Below are positions 47,323-56,541 of a stretch of 64,000 nt of DNA, piece after piece. A program made the translations under genes and the position numbers. The stretch's first letter is position 1, and each line of letters begins with the position of its first letter. The stretch covers positions 112,436 to 176,435 of the forward strand of contig NZ_QHKZ01000008.1 of the NCBI RefSeq assembly GCF_003194585.1, in the 5' to 3' direction. Below the pieces are notes generated by a model. It did not search any database. It worked only from the letters and a program-made list of their open reading frames with translations, and had not been told where the DNA came from. This stretch comes from Nocardioides daejeonensis (GTDB taxonomy: Bacteria > Actinomycetota > Actinomycetes > Propionibacteriales > Nocardioidaceae).

Positions 47323-47682
47323 ATGACGCTTGACTCCGCCACCCGCCCCTGGGGCTCGTGGCACGTGCTTGACGAGAGCCAGGGCTACAAGGTCAAGCGG
47401 ATCCATGTGAAGTCCGGGCAGCGGCTCAGCTACCAGACCCACCGGCACCGTTCCGAGCACTGGGTGGTGATCTTCGGCATCGCCACCTGCGTGGTGGATG
47501 GCAAGACGATCGTGGTCGGTCCAGGGGAGTCGATCGACGTGCCTACCGGCGCCGCGCACCGGATCACCAACGAGCATGCGGAGGAGCTCGTGATCATCGA
47601 GGTGCAGCACGGTGCCTACACCGGCGAGGACGACATCTGCCGCCTCGAGGACGACTACGGCCGTCAGGACGAGTCGGCCTGA
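47323..47682 (+). CDS. mannose-6-phosphate isomerase-type cupin
   Basis: 119 residues from ATG 47323. It is a single cupin with RPWGSWHVLDESQGYKVKRI, the metal-site LSYQTHRHRSEHWVVIFG, and VGPGESIDVPTGAAHRITNE. This is the C-terminal domain of bifunctional ManC (type II phosphomannose isomerase) found alone, which is known as a stand-alone family. It could supply mannose-6-phosphate to the GDP-mannose enzymes in the glycan locus. A hairpin terminator follows. A longer frame to 47224 lacks a ribosome site and overlaps the DyP remnant. Confidence 0.87.
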   Translation: MTLDSATRPWGSWHVLDESQGYKVKRIHVKSGQRLSYQTHRHRSEHWVVIFGIATCVVDGKTIVVGPGESIDVPTGAAHRITNEHAEELVIIEVQHGAYTGEDDICRLEDDYGRQDESA

Positions 47683-47698
47683 TCCCACCCGCGGAACG

Positions 47699-47735
47699 CG
47701 ACGAGGGGCCTCGACAGAGTCGGGGCCCCTCGTCG
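47699..47735 (+). terminator. hairpin terminator after the cupin gene
   Basis: CGACGAGGGGCC and GGCCCCTCGTCG form a 12-bp perfect stem around a 13-nt loop, 16 bp after the cupin stop. No T-run follows. It lies between convergent genes (cupin and cysN) and could serve both. Confidence 0.8.
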
Positions 47736-47749
47736 TGCGGTCTCGGCGA

Positions 47750-49030
47750 TCAGCCGTTGATCATGCCAGCACCGACGGTCACGCCGGTCGCCTCGTCGAT
47801 CAGGATGAACGAGCCGGTGGTGCGGTTCTTCGAGTAGGGATCGGCCAGCAGCGGCACGGTCACCCGCAGCTGGACGCGACCGATCTCGTTGAGCCCGAGT
47901 TCGCCGGCCTCCTGGTCACGGTGCAGCGTGTTGATGTCCAGGCGGTACTGGATGTCCTTGACCAGGACCCGGCCGGTACGGGTGGTGTGCTTGATGGCGA
48001 GCTTCTGCCGCGGCTTGAGCGGCGCAGTCGTCATCCAGCAGACCATGGCGTCGATGTCCTGGGTCGGCGTCGGTGCGTTGTTGACGCGCGCGATCATGTC
48101 GCCGCGCGAGACGTCGACGTCGTCCTCGAGGCGCACTGTCACCGACATGGGCGGGAACGCCTGGTCGACCTCGGTGTCGAAGAGGTCGATGCCGGCGATC
48201 TTGGAGGTCATCCCCGAGGGGAGGACGACGACCTCGTCGCCCTTCTTGAGCACGCCACCGGCGACCCGGCCGGCGTAGCCACGGTAGTCGTGGTGCTCAT
48301 CGGACTTGGGGCGGACGACGTACTGCACCGGGAAACGGACGTCGATCATGTCGCGGTCGGAGGCAACGTGGACGTGCTCGAGGTGGTGCATCAGGCTCGG
48401 GCCCTCGTACCAGTCCATGTTCTCGCTGCGGTTCACCACGTTGTCACCGGCCAGGGCCGAGATCGGGATGATCTGCAGGTCGGGGATGTTGAGCTTGGTG
48501 GCGAACGAGGTGAACTCGGCGTGGATCTTCTTGAAGATCTCCTGGTCGTAGCCGACCAGGTCCATCTTGTTGACGCAGAGCACCAGGTGCGGCACACGCA
48601 GCAGGGAGAGCAGCACCGCGTGGCGGCGCGACTGCTCGGTCAGCCCGTTGCGGGCGTCGACGAGCACCAGGCCGAGGTCGGCGGTGGAAGCGCCGGTGAC
48701 CATGTTGCGCGTGTACTGGATGTGGCCGGGCGTGTCGGCGATGATGAACTTGCGCGTCGGCGTCGCGAAGTAGCGGTAGGCGACGTCGATGGTGATGCCC
48801 TGCTCGCGCTCGCTCCGCAGACCGTCGGTCAGCAGCGAGAGGTCGACGTAGTCGTCTCCACGCGACTCCGAGGTGCGCTCCACGGCCTCGATCTGGTCCT
48901 CGAAGATCGACTTCGAGTCATAGAGGAGTCGGCCGATGAGGGTCGACTTGCCGTCGTCCACGCTGCCCGCGGTGGCGAAGCGGAGCAGGTCCATGGGCTT
49001 CTTGGCAGCGTCGGTAGCTGGGGTGGCCAT
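47750..49030 (-). CDS. cysN: sulfate adenylyltransferase GTPase subunit
   Basis: 426 residues from ATG 49030. G1 motif AGSVDDGKSTLIGRLLYDSK, then G3 DTPGH in FIIADTPGHIQYTRNM and G4 NKMDL in VLCVNKMDLVGYD. A beta-barrel domain follows, ending GSFILIDEATGVTVGAGMI. It is about 425 residues, so it lacks the C-terminal APS-kinase (CysC) extension seen in mycobacterial CysNC. With CysD it makes adenylyl sulfate from sulfate and ATP. The start overlaps the cysD stop (TGATG). Confidence 0.95.
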   Translation of the reverse strand: MATPATDAAKKPMDLLRFATAGSVDDGKSTLIGRLLYDSKSIFEDQIEAVERTSESRGDDYVDLSLLTDGLRSEREQGITIDVAYRYFATPTRKFIIADTPGHIQYTRNMVTGASTADLGLVLVDARNGLTEQSRRHAVLLSLLRVPHLVLCVNKMDLVGYDQEIFKKIHAEFTSFATKLNIPDLQIIPISALAGDNVVNRSENMDWYEGPSLMHHLEHVHVASDRDMIDVRFPVQYVVRPKSDEHHDYRGYAGRVAGGVLKKGDEVVVLPSGMTSKIAGIDLFDTEVDQAFPPMSVTVRLEDDVDVSRGDMIARVNNAPTPTQDIDAMVCWMTTAPLKPRQKLAIKHTTRTGRVLVKDIQYRLDINTLHRDQEAGELGLNEIGRVQLRVTVPLLADPYSKNRTTGSFILIDEATGVTVGAGMING

Positions 49031-49959
49031 CAGAAGTAGCCCTCCTTCTTGCGGTCCTCCATGGCAGCCTCGGAGAACCGGTCGTCGCCGCGCGTGGCGC
49101 CACGCTCGGTCAGGCGGGCCATGGAGATCTCGTCGATGATCTCGTCGAGCGTTGCCGCCGTTGATTCCACACACCCGGTGAGGGTGATGTCGCCGCACGT
49201 ACGGAAGCGGACGGTGCGCTCGGAGGCGACCTCACCCTCACGCATCGGGTTGAGCGGCGTCTCGGTCATCAGCATGTTGTCGCGCTCGAAGACGCGACGC
49301 TGGTGGGCGAAGTAGATCGACGGGATCTCGATGCCCTCGCGTCGGATGTAGTCCCACACGTCGAGCTCGGTCCAGTTGGAGATCGGGAAGATCCGCATGT
49401 GCTCGCCGGCGTGCAGGCGCCCGTTGTAGAGGCTCCAGAGCTCGGGGCGCTGGTTCTTCGGGTCCCACTGACCGAACTCGTCGCGGTGGGAGTAGACGCG
49501 CTCCTTGGCGCGGGCCTTCTCCTCGTCGCGACGACCGCCACCGAAGGCGGCCGTGAAGCCGTTCTCCTCGATGGCGTTGAGCAGGGTGCCGATCTGCAGG
49601 CGGTTGCGGCTCGTCTTGCCGTCGTCGACCACGATGCCGTTGGCGATCGCGTCGTCGATGGAGGCGACCACGAGCTTCACGCCGAGCCGGTTGACCCACC
49701 GGTCGCGGGTCTCGATGACCTCGGGGAAGTCCAGGCCCGTGTCGATCTGCATGATCGGGAACGGGATCTTCGCCGGGTAGAACGCCTTCTCTGCCAGCCG
49801 CAGCATGACGATGGAGTCCTTGCCGCCGGAGAACATCAGGACCGGCTTCTCGAACTCGGCTGCGACCTCACGGAAGATGTGGATCGACTCCGCTTCCAAC
49901 TGGTCGAGCTGGCTCAGCTGGTAGTCGGCATGAGTGGCTACCGTGTCTGGCTCTGCCAT
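49030..49959 (-). CDS. cysD: sulfate adenylyltransferase subunit 2
   Basis: 309 residues. The PP-loop VLMFSGGKDSIVMLRLAEKAF is near residue 40. FPIMQIDTGLDFPEVIETRD, AAFGGGRRDEEKARAKERVYSHR and the end DDRFSEAAMEDRKKEGYF are family-typical. It is the catalytic subunit of ATP sulfurylase and works with CysN. It is preceded 97 bp upstream by the TauE-like gene on the same strand, giving a TauE-CysD-CysN unit. No APS kinase, APS/PAPS reductase or sulfite reductase is present in the window. Confidence 0.95.
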   Translation of the reverse strand: MAEPDTVATHADYQLSQLDQLEAESIHIFREVAAEFEKPVLMFSGGKDSIVMLRLAEKAFYPAKIPFPIMQIDTGLDFPEVIETRDRWVNRLGVKLVVASIDDAIANGIVVDDGKTSRNRLQIGTLLNAIEENGFTAAFGGGRRDEEKARAKERVYSHRDEFGQWDPKNQRPELWSLYNGRLHAGEHMRIFPISNWTELDVWDYIRREGIEIPSIYFAHQRRVFERDNMLMTETPLNPMREGEVASERTVRFRTCGDITLTGCVESTAATLDEIIDEISMARLTERGATRGDDRFSEAAMEDRKKEGYF

Positions 49960-50056
49960 GTTTCTTCAGGACCTTCCTCGTGACAGCAGCCGCCATGGTA
50001 TCCGCCGACAGGTCGGGCGACTGCTTCGGTCCACGTCGGCGAGGGTCTGTGCTCGG

Positions 50057-50995
50057 CTACTTCCGCTCGCTGCGTGGCACGCGCCAGGCGCCGCTGTTGT
50101 TGTCGAAGGCGGGAACTCCGCGGGTCTGCCGGACGAATCCCCACACCAGGGGGCCAAGCAGCAGCATGGCGGCGCCGATCATCCCCACTGCCTCAGGACT
50201 CACTCCGAGGAGCTTGAGGCCGGTCAGGGAGAGCACGATCACGATCCCGCGTCGGATCACCGACTGGCTGACCCAGTGGGCCATCCGTGCGCCGAGGAAG
50301 GTGCCTGGGATGCCGCCGATCACCAGGGGGATCAGCACCTCCCAGTCGACGCCGCTGACGATCACGTGCCCGATCGCCGCGGCCAGCACCAGGGGGACCG
50401 CCTGCACCAGGTCGGTGCCGACCAGCTTCACCGCGGAGAGGGTCGGGTAGAGCAGCAGCAGCGCGACCATGATCAGGGAGCCGGAACCGACGGAGGTCAC
50501 GCCGACGAGCAGCCCGCCGACCATGCCGACGACGAGGGTGGGGAAGGGGTGGATCACGACCTTGTCGCTGGGTGCTTCGTTCCCGCTGGTCACCATGCGC
50601 AGCTGCAGATACATGCGCAGCGTGTACGTAGCCGCCGTGAACAGCAGCGCTACGCCGATCGCGTGCTTGACGAACTCCTCCTGCTCCTGCGCGGCGCCGA
50701 AGTGGTCGATGATGAACGCGCCGGCGAACGCGAACGGCACCGAGCCCATGATGAGGAGGCCCGCGAGCTTGAGGTTCGGGGAGCCGTGCTTCCAGTGCAC
50801 TCCAGCGCCGACGCTCTTGGTGATGGAGGCGGAGACCAGGTCGTTGGCGACCGCGGCGGTCGGGTTGATGCCGAGGAAGATCAGCGCCGGCGTCATCAGT
50901 GCTCCGCCGCCCATCCCGGTCAGCCCGACCACGATGCCCACGCCGAAGGAGACCGCGAGCACGGCAAGCGCGGCCGTGGTGAAGATGTCGGGCAC
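50057..50995 (-). CDS. TauE/SafE family sulfur-anion permease
   Basis: 312 residues from a GTG with AAGGAGACGG upstream. About eight membrane helices and the two family glycine motifs: GIVVGLTGMGGGALMTPALI near residue 25 and GLLVGVTSVGSGSLIMVALLLL near residue 165. The family moves sulfite, sulfoacetate or other sulfur anions. Next to cysDN it is a candidate sulfate or sulfite carrier. It is the first gene of the operon, and its upstream region (51000-51060) is AT-rich with repeated AGTGA words. Confidence 0.87.
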   Translation of the reverse strand: MPDIFTTAALAVLAVSFGVGIVVGLTGMGGGALMTPALIFLGINPTAAVANDLVSASITKSVGAGVHWKHGSPNLKLAGLLIMGSVPFAFAGAFIIDHFGAAQEQEEFVKHAIGVALLFTAATYTLRMYLQLRMVTSGNEAPSDKVVIHPFPTLVVGMVGGLLVGVTSVGSGSLIMVALLLLYPTLSAVKLVGTDLVQAVPLVLAAAIGHVIVSGVDWEVLIPLVIGGIPGTFLGARMAHWVSQSVIRRGIVIVLSLTGLKLLGVSPEAVGMIGAAMLLLGPLVWGFVRQTRGVPAFDNNSGAWRVPRSERK

Positions 50996-51010
50996 CTACC
51001 CGTCTCCTTA

Positions 51011-51042
51011 GTGCAGTGAATTGATAGTGATAAGTGATTCAG
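51011..51042 (-). promoter_or_regulatory. AT-rich repeat region upstream of the TauE-CysD-CysN operon
   Basis: About 30 bp contain four AGTGA/AGTGAT words on the plus strand (read TCACT on the minus strand) in an otherwise GC-rich region. It is directly upstream of the TauE-like ribosome site, where a promoter/operator of a sulfur regulator would be expected. No known box was matched with confidence. Confidence 0.45.
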
Positions 51043-51235
51043 TGGAGGCTATCGCTCCTCTCGATCATCGACCAATTCCTGCCCTGCGAAGGGAGGCGGC
51101 AGCGTGTCGGATCGGTCGGTGCGCATGAGCCTTTTGGGCTGGACGGCCCCTTTTCTCCGGCGCCCGCCCTACGATGAGCGGCGAGCAAAGAAGCCGACTG
51201 CGTCTCCGGACGGGTGCGGGGAAGGAGGACGCGCG

Positions 51236-53533
51236 GTGGATCGCCAGGGCCTGCCGCGGCGCCTTCTCGAGGATCCGCGCGGCGGTCACACGGGGTGGGC
51301 CGGCACCGCCCTGGAGAGCGCGGTCGAGCGGGTGGTCGCGATCGGCATGCTCGTCTGGCAGGTCCCCATGGTGGCGACGAGTCTCGCGCTGGACGATCCC
51401 GTGCGCCGGGCGCTGTTGGTCGCGGCCCACGGCTCGGTCGCCCTCCTCCTGGTGCTGGCGCTGCGTCGTACGGCTCCGTTGGAGGCAGCGATCGTGGCCG
51501 TCTACCCGGTCTTCGTCCTCGACTGGTGGGCGAGCCCCTCCGTCGCGACGCCCCTCCTCTTCGCTGCCTGTTGGATGATGAACCTGAACCACGGCGCGGC
51601 CGGTCTGGCGCTCCGTGGGCGCCGTGCCTTTCTCCTCCCGCTCGGCGCAGCGTTGCTCGTCCCGCTGGCGATGGTGCTGAGCCGTCCGGAGCGCCCGATC
51701 GCGGAGCTGCCTCTCTCGGTCTTCGTCACCACGGTGTCGATCGCGGTCGTCGTGCGGCTGGGCTTCGGCGCGCTCTGGAGCTATCTGCACGAGGCGGACG
51801 GCGAGGCGGAGGCGGCAGAGCGGGAGGAGCGCGCGCTTGCCGAGGCGCGGGCGGCGAGCCGAGAGGCCGCGGAGGACGCACGGATGCTGCACGACACCGT
51901 CATCAACACGCTGGGCGCCATCGCCAACGGCGGAGCGTCGGTGCGTGACGTCAGCGAGGTGCGGGCCCGCTGTGCGCGCGACGTGACCGTGGCAGGCGTG
52001 CTCGAGACCGGAGGAACGCATCGGACCGCGTGGGCGGACGCCGTACGTCATCCGGCTATCACCGTCCTGCGCACGGGAGAAGCCGACGAGGTCGTGGAGC
52101 AGCACCTGGAGCTGCTGCCTGCTGACGTATCGCGCGCTTGGATCGGCATGGTGGCGGAGCTGGTGCAGAACGCCGCCAAGCACTCCGGTGCCGACGAGGT
52201 GACGGTCGATGTGCGCTTGGCGGTGCCGGGGCTGACGGTGGCGGTGAGCGACGACGGTCGCGGGTTCGATGGCCAGGCTCCGGCCGGACGCGGACTGGCC
52301 GAGTCCGTCCTGGCTCGCGCCGCTGCGACGGGACTCGAGGTCGAGCTCGTCACCCGGCCTGGAGACGGCACACGCGTCACTATCGCCCAGCGCCACGCCG
52401 ACGCCGCTCGGAGGAACGCCGCGGGCTGGTCCCTCTCCACGCCGGACTTCGCTCGGGTGATGTCGTCGGTACGACGCCGCGCGGCCTGGCTGTGGTCGGT
52501 CGGCCTGATCGCCGTCGGCGTCGTCCTGGCGGTCAGCAATCACCACGGTGAGCTCAACCACGAGTACACGATGGTCGCGATCGATGCTCTGGCCTGTCTG
52601 ATCGCCTGGCGGAGCACCCGTGGCGGACGCCGCCTGCCCTGGTGGGGCGTCTGTCTGCTCGCGATCCTGGCGGGCCTCGCGTTCCTGGCGAGTGCCGCGG
52701 CCGTCGGCCTGGGGCAGAGCGCCCCGGTCCGGTGGCAGGCGCTGGGAGCCACCGGACCACTTGTCTTGCTGATCGCCCTTGCCGGGCGCCGCGGACTGCT
52801 GACCGGCAGCCTTGCCGTGGTCGTCACCGCAGGAGCCGCTGCGGCGTACGTGGCTCCGGAGTCCCGGGCGGCTGCCGCGATCGTGCTGCTCGCTGCTGCG
52901 GTCGCGGTCTGGTTCCCCTGGGGCTGGTTCCGCTTCCACGTCACCGTGGCGCGCATCGGCGCCCGCGCCGCCGCCGACCAGCGCCGCCGCCATCTTGCCC
53001 AGATCGACGCGGCGATCACCCGGGCCGCCGCCGAGTCTCGAGCCCGGTGGCGCGCCGCAGGACTGCATCGCTCCCTGGAGCTTCTGCGCGAGATGGCCGG
53101 TGGCGTCCGCGAGCCCACGGACCCCCAGGTCCGACAGGCATGCGGTGAGGAGGAGTTCCATCTGCGACAGCTGATCCGGCTGGATCCGGACCTGGTGCGG
53201 ATGGGTCTGTGGCTGGTGCGTGCGCTCAGCCTTGCCCGGCAGCGCGACGTTCATCTCGTCGTACGCACCGGTTCGAGGGACCTGGACACCGAGTCGGCGG
53301 ACCGTGCCGGTCGGCTGCTGCTGGCAGCGGTGCAGGCGACACCGGCGGGGGAGAGCCTCACCGTGACCCTCTTCGAGGGCGCCGACGGCATGCGTTTGAC
53401 TCTCGTCGCGCCTCATCCACATCTACTGCAGCTCCAGCAACCGCTCCCGGAGGCGCCGGGAGCCGTCCACACGTTGGGGGACCAGGACTTTGTCGAGTTG
53501 ATGTTCGAGCCTGCTCAGGAGCAGGCAGCATGA
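51236..53533 (+). CDS. double-module histidine kinase 1
   Basis: 765 residues from GTG 51236, with GGAGG 7 nt upstream; a longer frame to 51104 lacks this. Module 1: membrane helices to about residue 180, then a DesK/NarX-like dimerisation segment with the phosphoacceptor His219 in RMLHDTVINTLGAI. The ATPase domain follows, with N-box VQNAAKHSGAD and G1 box SDDGRGFDG. Module 2 starts near residue 405 with a second set of helices (AAWLWSVGLIAVGVVLAVS). It has a histidine-kinase-like segment in ESRARWRAAGLHRSLELLREM and a degenerate second ATPase-like end. A TACGAT -10 lies at 51170. Its stop overlaps the start of a full-length paralogue (ATGA). Confidence 0.82.
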   Translation: MDRQGLPRRLLEDPRGGHTGWAGTALESAVERVVAIGMLVWQVPMVATSLALDDPVRRALLVAAHGSVALLLVLALRRTAPLEAAIVAVYPVFVLDWWASPSVATPLLFAACWMMNLNHGAAGLALRGRRAFLLPLGAALLVPLAMVLSRPERPIAELPLSVFVTTVSIAVVVRLGFGALWSYLHEADGEAEAAEREERALAEARAASREAAEDARMLHDTVINTLGAIANGGASVRDVSEVRARCARDVTVAGVLETGGTHRTAWADAVRHPAITVLRTGEADEVVEQHLELLPADVSRAWIGMVAELVQNAAKHSGADEVTVDVRLAVPGLTVAVSDDGRGFDGQAPAGRGLAESVLARAAATGLEVELVTRPGDGTRVTIAQRHADAARRNAAGWSLSTPDFARVMSSVRRRAAWLWSVGLIAVGVVLAVSNHHGELNHEYTMVAIDALACLIAWRSTRGGRRLPWWGVCLLAILAGLAFLASAAAVGLGQSAPVRWQALGATGPLVLLIALAGRRGLLTGSLAVVVTAGAAAAYVAPESRAAAAIVLLAAAVAVWFPWGWFRFHVTVARIGARAAADQRRRHLAQIDAAITRAAAESRARWRAAGLHRSLELLREMAGGVREPTDPQVRQACGEEEFHLRQLIRLDPDLVRMGLWLVRALSLARQRDVHLVVRTGSRDLDTESADRAGRLLLAAVQATPAGESLTVTLFEGADGMRLTLVAPHPHLLQLQQPLPEAPGAVHTLGDQDFVELMFEPAQEQAA

Positions 53534-55836
53534 TGCGCAGCCTGAGTGCGACGGTTCTTCGGCGACTCGTGGAGGACCCACGGCGCGGGGCAAGCGGATG
53601 GGCCTCGAGGGCGCTGGACAGAGCCATTGACCGTGTCGCCATCCGGGTGCTTCTCGGCAGTCAGTTCCTCATGATCGCCGCCGGCGCGATGGCCGGCGCC
53701 GAGACCCTTCGGACCGTCCTCGTGTTGATCGCCCACGGCGTACTCGCCGTTGTCGCGGCCGGAGTGCTGCGCGAGAAGCTCCCCCTGGTGGTCTTGGTCG
53801 CCATCAGCTACCCCTGCTTCGTCATCGACTGGTGGGCAGCGCCAACACTGGAGTCGCCACTGCTGTTCGCAGCCTGCTGGATGGTCATCCTGGTGAATGC
53901 GTCCAGCGGGGTACTCGTACGGGGTCGGCGCGCCTTCCTCGTCCCCGTCGTCGGATCTCTGCTCACTCCGGTAGCCATGCTGGTGACACGTCCGGAGCGG
54001 CAGTTCGCCGAGGTCCCCATGTCGTTCGCGGTCACGGGACTCTCGGTAGCCGTGGTGGTCCGCTTGGGCTACGGGGTGCTCTGGGGCTACGTCCGGCAGG
54101 CGGATGCTGCGGCCGAGGCGGCCGAACGGGAGGAACGCTTGCTGGCCGCGACGCGTGCAGCCAGTCGCGAAGCTGCCGAGGATGCTCGAACGCTGCACGA
54201 CACGGTGATCAATACTCTCGGTGCCATTGCCAGCGGCGGAGCCGCCTTGAGCAACCCGGCCGAGGTGCGTGCGCGGTGCGCGCGCGACATCGAGGCCGTG
54301 GGCATCCTGAGCCAAGGAGGCCAACCGCCGGTGGCCTGGGAGAACCTGCTGCAGCAGCCAGGGATCACCGTCGTCCGTACTGGGCTGTCTCAAGTCGAGC
54401 TCGACTCCTATCTGGCGGCCCAGGGGCCTGAGGCGTCGCGGGCCCTGGGCGGCATCGTCGCCGAGCTTGTGCAGAACGCTGCGAAGCACTCGGGCGCAGA
54501 CCGGGTGACGGTCGACGTAGGCCGCACGGACGCCAGACTCGTCGTCACCGTGCGTGACCAAGGCCGCGGCTTCGACGGACAGGTCCCGCCCGGGCGGGGA
54601 TTGGCGTTGTCGGTGCTGGGGCGCGCGAGTGCTGCCGGTTTGGCGGTCGACATCCGAACGGCACCTGGGAAGGGGACCGCGGTGCGGATCCTCCATGCAC
54701 CGGCCGGCCCGGAGGAGGGGGACGGCGGGGTGATGCCGCTCCCCGGCATCGAGCCGGTGATGGCCGGCGTCCGGCGAGGGGCCGCGTGGCTCTGGGCGAC
54801 GGGGCTCATCCTGGTCGGAATTGTGCTTGCGATCAGCAACCACCACGGCCGTCCCACCCATGAGTTCACCATGGTCGGTATCGACGCGTTCTCCTGTGTC
54901 CTCGCGTGGGTTGCGACGCGCCGTGGGCGCCGGTTGGGCAAGGCCGGGACGGCAGTGTTGGCGGTTGCCGGCGCAGCCGCGTTTCTCGCCACTGCCGTGG
55001 CAGTCGGATACGGTCTCGAGGCGCCGGTTCGCTGGCAGGCGTTGGGTGCCACCGGCCCCTTGGTCCTCCTGGTTGCACTCGCGGGGCGACGGGGGCTGGC
55101 TGCGGGCGGGATGGCGGTGGCCGCCACGAGCGTCGGTACCGCCCTGTTCGTTGCAGGTCAGTCATGGCAGGCCGCGGCCATCGTGATGATGGCTGGCGCC
55201 ATCTCCGTCGGCTTCCCGGTGGGCTGGTACGGCTTTCAGGTCGCGCTTGCCCGGATCGGCGCGGCGGCCGCCGCGGATCAGCGCCGTAATCACCTTGCGC
55301 AGGTCGATGCGGCGGTGACGCGCTCGGCAGCCGAATCCCGCGCCCGATGGCGTGCCGCGGGGTTGCACCGCTCGCTGAGCATCCTGCGGGAGATCGCCGC
55401 CGGCTCCCGACAGCCTGACGATCCCGCAGTCCGACGGGCCTGCGGCAACGAGGAGTTCCATCTGAGGCAGCTCGTCCGGCTGGACCCCGACCTGGTGAGG
55501 ATGGGGCGGTGGTTGGTGCGCGCGCTCAGCCTGGCTCGAGAGCGAGACGTGCAACTCGTCGTACGTACCGGTTCGAGCGACCTGAACCTCGCACAGGCGG
55601 ATCGGGCCGGCCGGATGCTGTTGGCGGCAGTTGCAGCGGCCCCGACCGGCCAGTCCGTGACGATGACCCTCTTCGATGACCCAGCCGGAATGCGGTTGAC
55701 GCTGGTCGCGCCACACCCTCACCTCCTGGGGTTGACGGATCTCCAGAGCGCACCGCAAGGCGTGCATACCCTGGGCGACCAGGACTTTGTCGAGTTGATG
55801 TTCGAGCGGGAACAGGTAGGAGCGAGGGCGGCATGA
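53530..55836 (+). CDS. double-module histidine kinase 2 (tandem paralogue)
   Basis: 768 residues, colinear with the preceding kinase over its whole length. The phosphoacceptor is His223 in RTLHDTVINTLGAI, the N-box is LVQNAAKHSGADRVTVDV, and the G1 box is RDQGRGFDG. The second module begins near residue 410 with GAAWLWATGLILVGIVLAIS and ends QDFVELMFEREQ, as in kinase 1. The second ATPase-like part has no clear G1 box. The ATG overlaps the previous stop, and its own stop overlaps the response-regulator start (ATGA). The pair arose by tandem duplication of an already two-module protein. Confidence 0.82.
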   Translation: MMRSLSATVLRRLVEDPRRGASGWASRALDRAIDRVAIRVLLGSQFLMIAAGAMAGAETLRTVLVLIAHGVLAVVAAGVLREKLPLVVLVAISYPCFVIDWWAAPTLESPLLFAACWMVILVNASSGVLVRGRRAFLVPVVGSLLTPVAMLVTRPERQFAEVPMSFAVTGLSVAVVVRLGYGVLWGYVRQADAAAEAAEREERLLAATRAASREAAEDARTLHDTVINTLGAIASGGAALSNPAEVRARCARDIEAVGILSQGGQPPVAWENLLQQPGITVVRTGLSQVELDSYLAAQGPEASRALGGIVAELVQNAAKHSGADRVTVDVGRTDARLVVTVRDQGRGFDGQVPPGRGLALSVLGRASAAGLAVDIRTAPGKGTAVRILHAPAGPEEGDGGVMPLPGIEPVMAGVRRGAAWLWATGLILVGIVLAISNHHGRPTHEFTMVGIDAFSCVLAWVATRRGRRLGKAGTAVLAVAGAAAFLATAVAVGYGLEAPVRWQALGATGPLVLLVALAGRRGLAAGGMAVAATSVGTALFVAGQSWQAAAIVMMAGAISVGFPVGWYGFQVALARIGAAAAADQRRNHLAQVDAAVTRSAAESRARWRAAGLHRSLSILREIAAGSRQPDDPAVRRACGNEEFHLRQLVRLDPDLVRMGRWLVRALSLARERDVQLVVRTGSSDLNLAQADRAGRMLLAAVAAAPTGQSVTMTLFDDPAGMRLTLVAPHPHLLGLTDLQSAPQGVHTLGDQDFVELMFEREQVGARAA

Positions 55837-56513
55837 TCCCTGGAAGCGCGGTGGGCGGGACCGAGACCCGAGGCATACGCCGGGTGGCGATCGTGGAGGA
55901 CCACCTGCTGCAGCGGCGGCGTACCGAGGAGATCGTCCGGGAACAGCAGGGGTTGCTCCCCGTATGGAGCGGCGAGTCGTTGCTGCGCCTGCGCGACTGG
56001 CTGGCACACGCGCCGCGGGCGAATCACCCCCACCTCGTGGTGCTCGACCTCCAGGTGGACCGCGGGCCGAACGTGGACCCCGACGACGTCCGGGCCCTGT
56101 CGGCTGCCGGGATCCGCGTGCTCGTGGTCTCAGCACTCGCCTCGCCCGAGCTGGTCCGCCAGGTGCTGCGCGCCGGCGTGGGTGGCGTCGTCGGCAAGCG
56201 GGACTCGGAGAGCGATCTGGTCGGCGCCATCTGGACCGTCCTCGGCGGCGGCCACTGGCTCACCCCCGAGCTCGCCAGCGTCATCGCCGGTGACCCGAAC
56301 CGTCCGGTGCTCAGCGACCAGGAGGAGCGGGCCCTCGCCCTCTACGCCTCCGGCCTCACCATGGACGCCGTCGCCCAAGCCCTCGGCGTCCAGCCCGACA
56401 CCGCCAAGAAGTACATCGGCCGGGTCAAGGCCAAGTACGCCGCCGCCGGCGAACCCGTGCGTACCAAGATCGACCTCAACACGGTCGCCAAGCGCGACGG
56501 CTACCTGGCCTGA
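55833..56513 (+). CDS. NarL/LuxR-type response regulator 1
   Basis: 226 residues. Receiver: VAIVEDHLLQRRR (acidic pair ED), phosphoacceptor Asp in LVVLDLQVDRGP, and Lys in VVGKRDSES. The C-terminal helix-turn-helix is LTMDAVAQALGVQPDTAKKYIGRVKAKY. It is coupled to the second kinase by ATGA. A paralogue follows at 56769, and both share the unusual LDLQVDRGP segment. It probably answers the adjacent kinases and may control the large surface-protein gene 1.2 kb downstream. Confidence 0.87.
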   Translation: MIPGSAVGGTETRGIRRVAIVEDHLLQRRRTEEIVREQQGLLPVWSGESLLRLRDWLAHAPRANHPHLVVLDLQVDRGPNVDPDDVRALSAAGIRVLVVSALASPELVRQVLRAGVGGVVGKRDSESDLVGAIWTVLGGGHWLTPELASVIAGDPNRPVLSDQEERALALYASGLTMDAVAQALGVQPDTAKKYIGRVKAKYAAAGEPVRTKIDLNTVAKRDGYLA

Positions 56514-56515
56514 CT

Positions 56516-56541
56516 CCCTTCCCCGCCCGGGCGAGGAAGGG
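56516..56541 (+). terminator. hairpin after response regulator 1
   Basis: CCCTTCC-c-CGCCCGGGCG-a-GGAAGGG forms a nearly continuous stem, 3 bp after the stop. No T-run follows. The 255-bp gap to the next gene also has a CCTGGTG/CACCAGG pair near 56548-56575 and a TAGCCT box near 56727, so the second regulator probably has its own promoter. Confidence 0.55.

Noticed and set aside
49934..50144. Possible leader peptide before cysD
   Set aside because: No cysteine-rich LCR-type end, and the frame runs on into cysD coding sequence; cysD appears to be read from the TauE transcript.
51065..53422. 785-residue open frame on the minus strand
   Set aside because: Antisense to the first histidine kinase; composition is His/Arg/Gln/Asp-rich with no domain and no ribosome site.
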